From the IMG/VR virus record IMGVR_UViG_3300046536_000150, positions 1 to 40,684 of that record: a DNA stretch of 40,684 nt; one strand, given 5' to 3'. Below are positions 40,324 to 40,684 of this stretch, piece by piece. Every line of letters begins with the position of its first letter. Positions within the stretch are counted from its first letter, which is position 1. The stretch comes from a virus. Position numbers and translations under genes: made by a program. The notes below the pieces were generated by a model. The model was not told where the DNA came from, ran no database searches, and worked only from the letters and a program-made list of their open reading frames with translations.

Positions 40324-40503
40324 TTGGCCGAGCTAGATCGAATGATCGCGGAGTGCAAAGACCTCCGCGCCTACCATGTGGACCGCCGCAACAATGGCGT
40401 CCGTGGCGCGGGTATCGAGGCGCTGGCCGTCGCAATCAGGGAGCGGGCTTTGAAAGATGCCAAGGCTGCGCTTACCGCCGCAATGGGGACGACCGATGGA
40501 TAA
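40324..40503 (+). CDS. Small helical protein with TTG start, 59 aa
   Basis: TTG at 40324 lies five bases after a strong GGAGG, so a non-ATG start is well supported; the first in-frame ATG (40342) is deeper. The product AELDRMIAECKDLRAYHVDR and GIEALAVAIRERALKDAKAA is helical and charged. Its end overlaps the start of the final gene by eight bases. The function is unknown. Confidence 0.5.
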   Translation: MAELDRMIAECKDLRAYHVDRRNNGVRGAGIEALAVAIRERALKDAKAALTAAMGTTDG

Positions 40504-40684
40504 GATAATAGAATATCTTGAGATGCGACTTCGCATAACCGGGGCGGCATACGAAAAGTCTAAATCTGTCCAATGGCTGCGACGGCACCAAGAGGCCAAT
40601 GTCATTTTGGACGAAGCCAAACGGATTCAACGAAAGCAAAAGAGGGATAAGGCGCGCCTGCCGCCGCATAGTGAAATTCCGCGC
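40496..40684 (+). CDS. Small helical protein running off the right end
   Basis: ATG at 40496 overlapping the previous stop; open through the last base (63 codons). MDKIIEYLEMRLRITGAAYE and WLRRHQEANVILDEAKRIQR form a helical, basic protein. If the molecule is circular the frame continues into bases 1-48 (TDVAALKPYWLRLNG, TGA 46-48), giving 78 aa. If not, the gene is truncated by the window. The function is unknown. Confidence 0.5.
   Translation, partial: MDKIIEYLEMRLRITGAAYEKSKSVQWLRRHQEANVILDEAKRIQRKQKRDKARLPPHSEIPR

Noticed and set aside
1-40684. tRNA or rRNA genes
   Set aside because: I found no cloverleaf with a TTCRANNC arm nor any ribosomal RNA segment by eye; a tRNA-scan would be decisive.

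Overview
This window reads as the essentially complete genome of a temperate, short-tailed (podovirus-like, P22-type gene order) bacteriophage, or an excised prophage, of an alphaproteobacterium, most likely a Hyphomicrobiales/Rhizobiales host. The basis is the gene families recognised (a GcrA-like regulator, rhizobial-type endolysin, integrase and small phage proteins), the moderately high GC content and the absence of any bacterial housekeeping gene at either edge. The two ends fit together: the reading frame leaving the right end continues in phase from base 1 and stops at base 48. The sequence may therefore be a circular or circularly permuted molecule cut at an arbitrary point; this is inference.

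Layout. A divergent control region sits at about 30.4-30.9 kb. Leftward (minus strand, 30420 down to 790) runs one very compact block. It starts with a Cro/YdaS-like regulator with a predicted leaderless start, a winged-helix protein, a replication-initiator-like protein carrying iteron-like repeats (candidate origin), and a GcrA-like transcription regulator. Next come small and large terminase, portal, a 2OG-Fe(II) oxygenase, an HD-like protein, a very large polyvalent-domain protein, an Ig-like protein, scaffold, major capsid protein, a free-standing HNH/AP2 homing endonuclease, a head-tail adaptor, a collagen-like protein, a tail nozzle, a Gly/Asp-rich protein, a GNAT-like protein, three ejection proteins (one with a transglycosylase domain), tail fibre proteins, and a lysis cassette (endolysin, holin-like and small membrane proteins). 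Many neighbours overlap by ATGA, which implies translational coupling.

Rightward (plus strand, 30515 to the right end and on through bases 1-789) lie an XRE repressor, an early operon of small proteins, an annealing-protein/YqaJ-nuclease recombination pair, a DUF968-like HNH protein, a cytosine-methyltransferase-like protein, a second HNH endonuclease, and an excisionase-like protein overlapping a tyrosine integrase. Then comes an accessory (moron-like) cluster: a coiled-coil protein, two membrane proteins and two secreted VPLPA-CTERM proteins. A second XRE regulator and a string of very small genes complete the arm.

Six copies of a 13-bp palindrome (consensus TCACRGNCYGTGA) lie on both sides of the repressor gene. 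Two of them fill the spacers of strong TTGACA promoters facing left and right, giving a clear picture of the lysogeny switch. The features I find most unusual are the prolyl-hydroxylase-like oxygenase together with a collagen-like virion protein, the paired VPLPA-CTERM surface proteins, the phage GcrA homologue, and the homing endonuclease whose ribosome-binding site abuts a perfect 12-bp hairpin behind the capsid gene.
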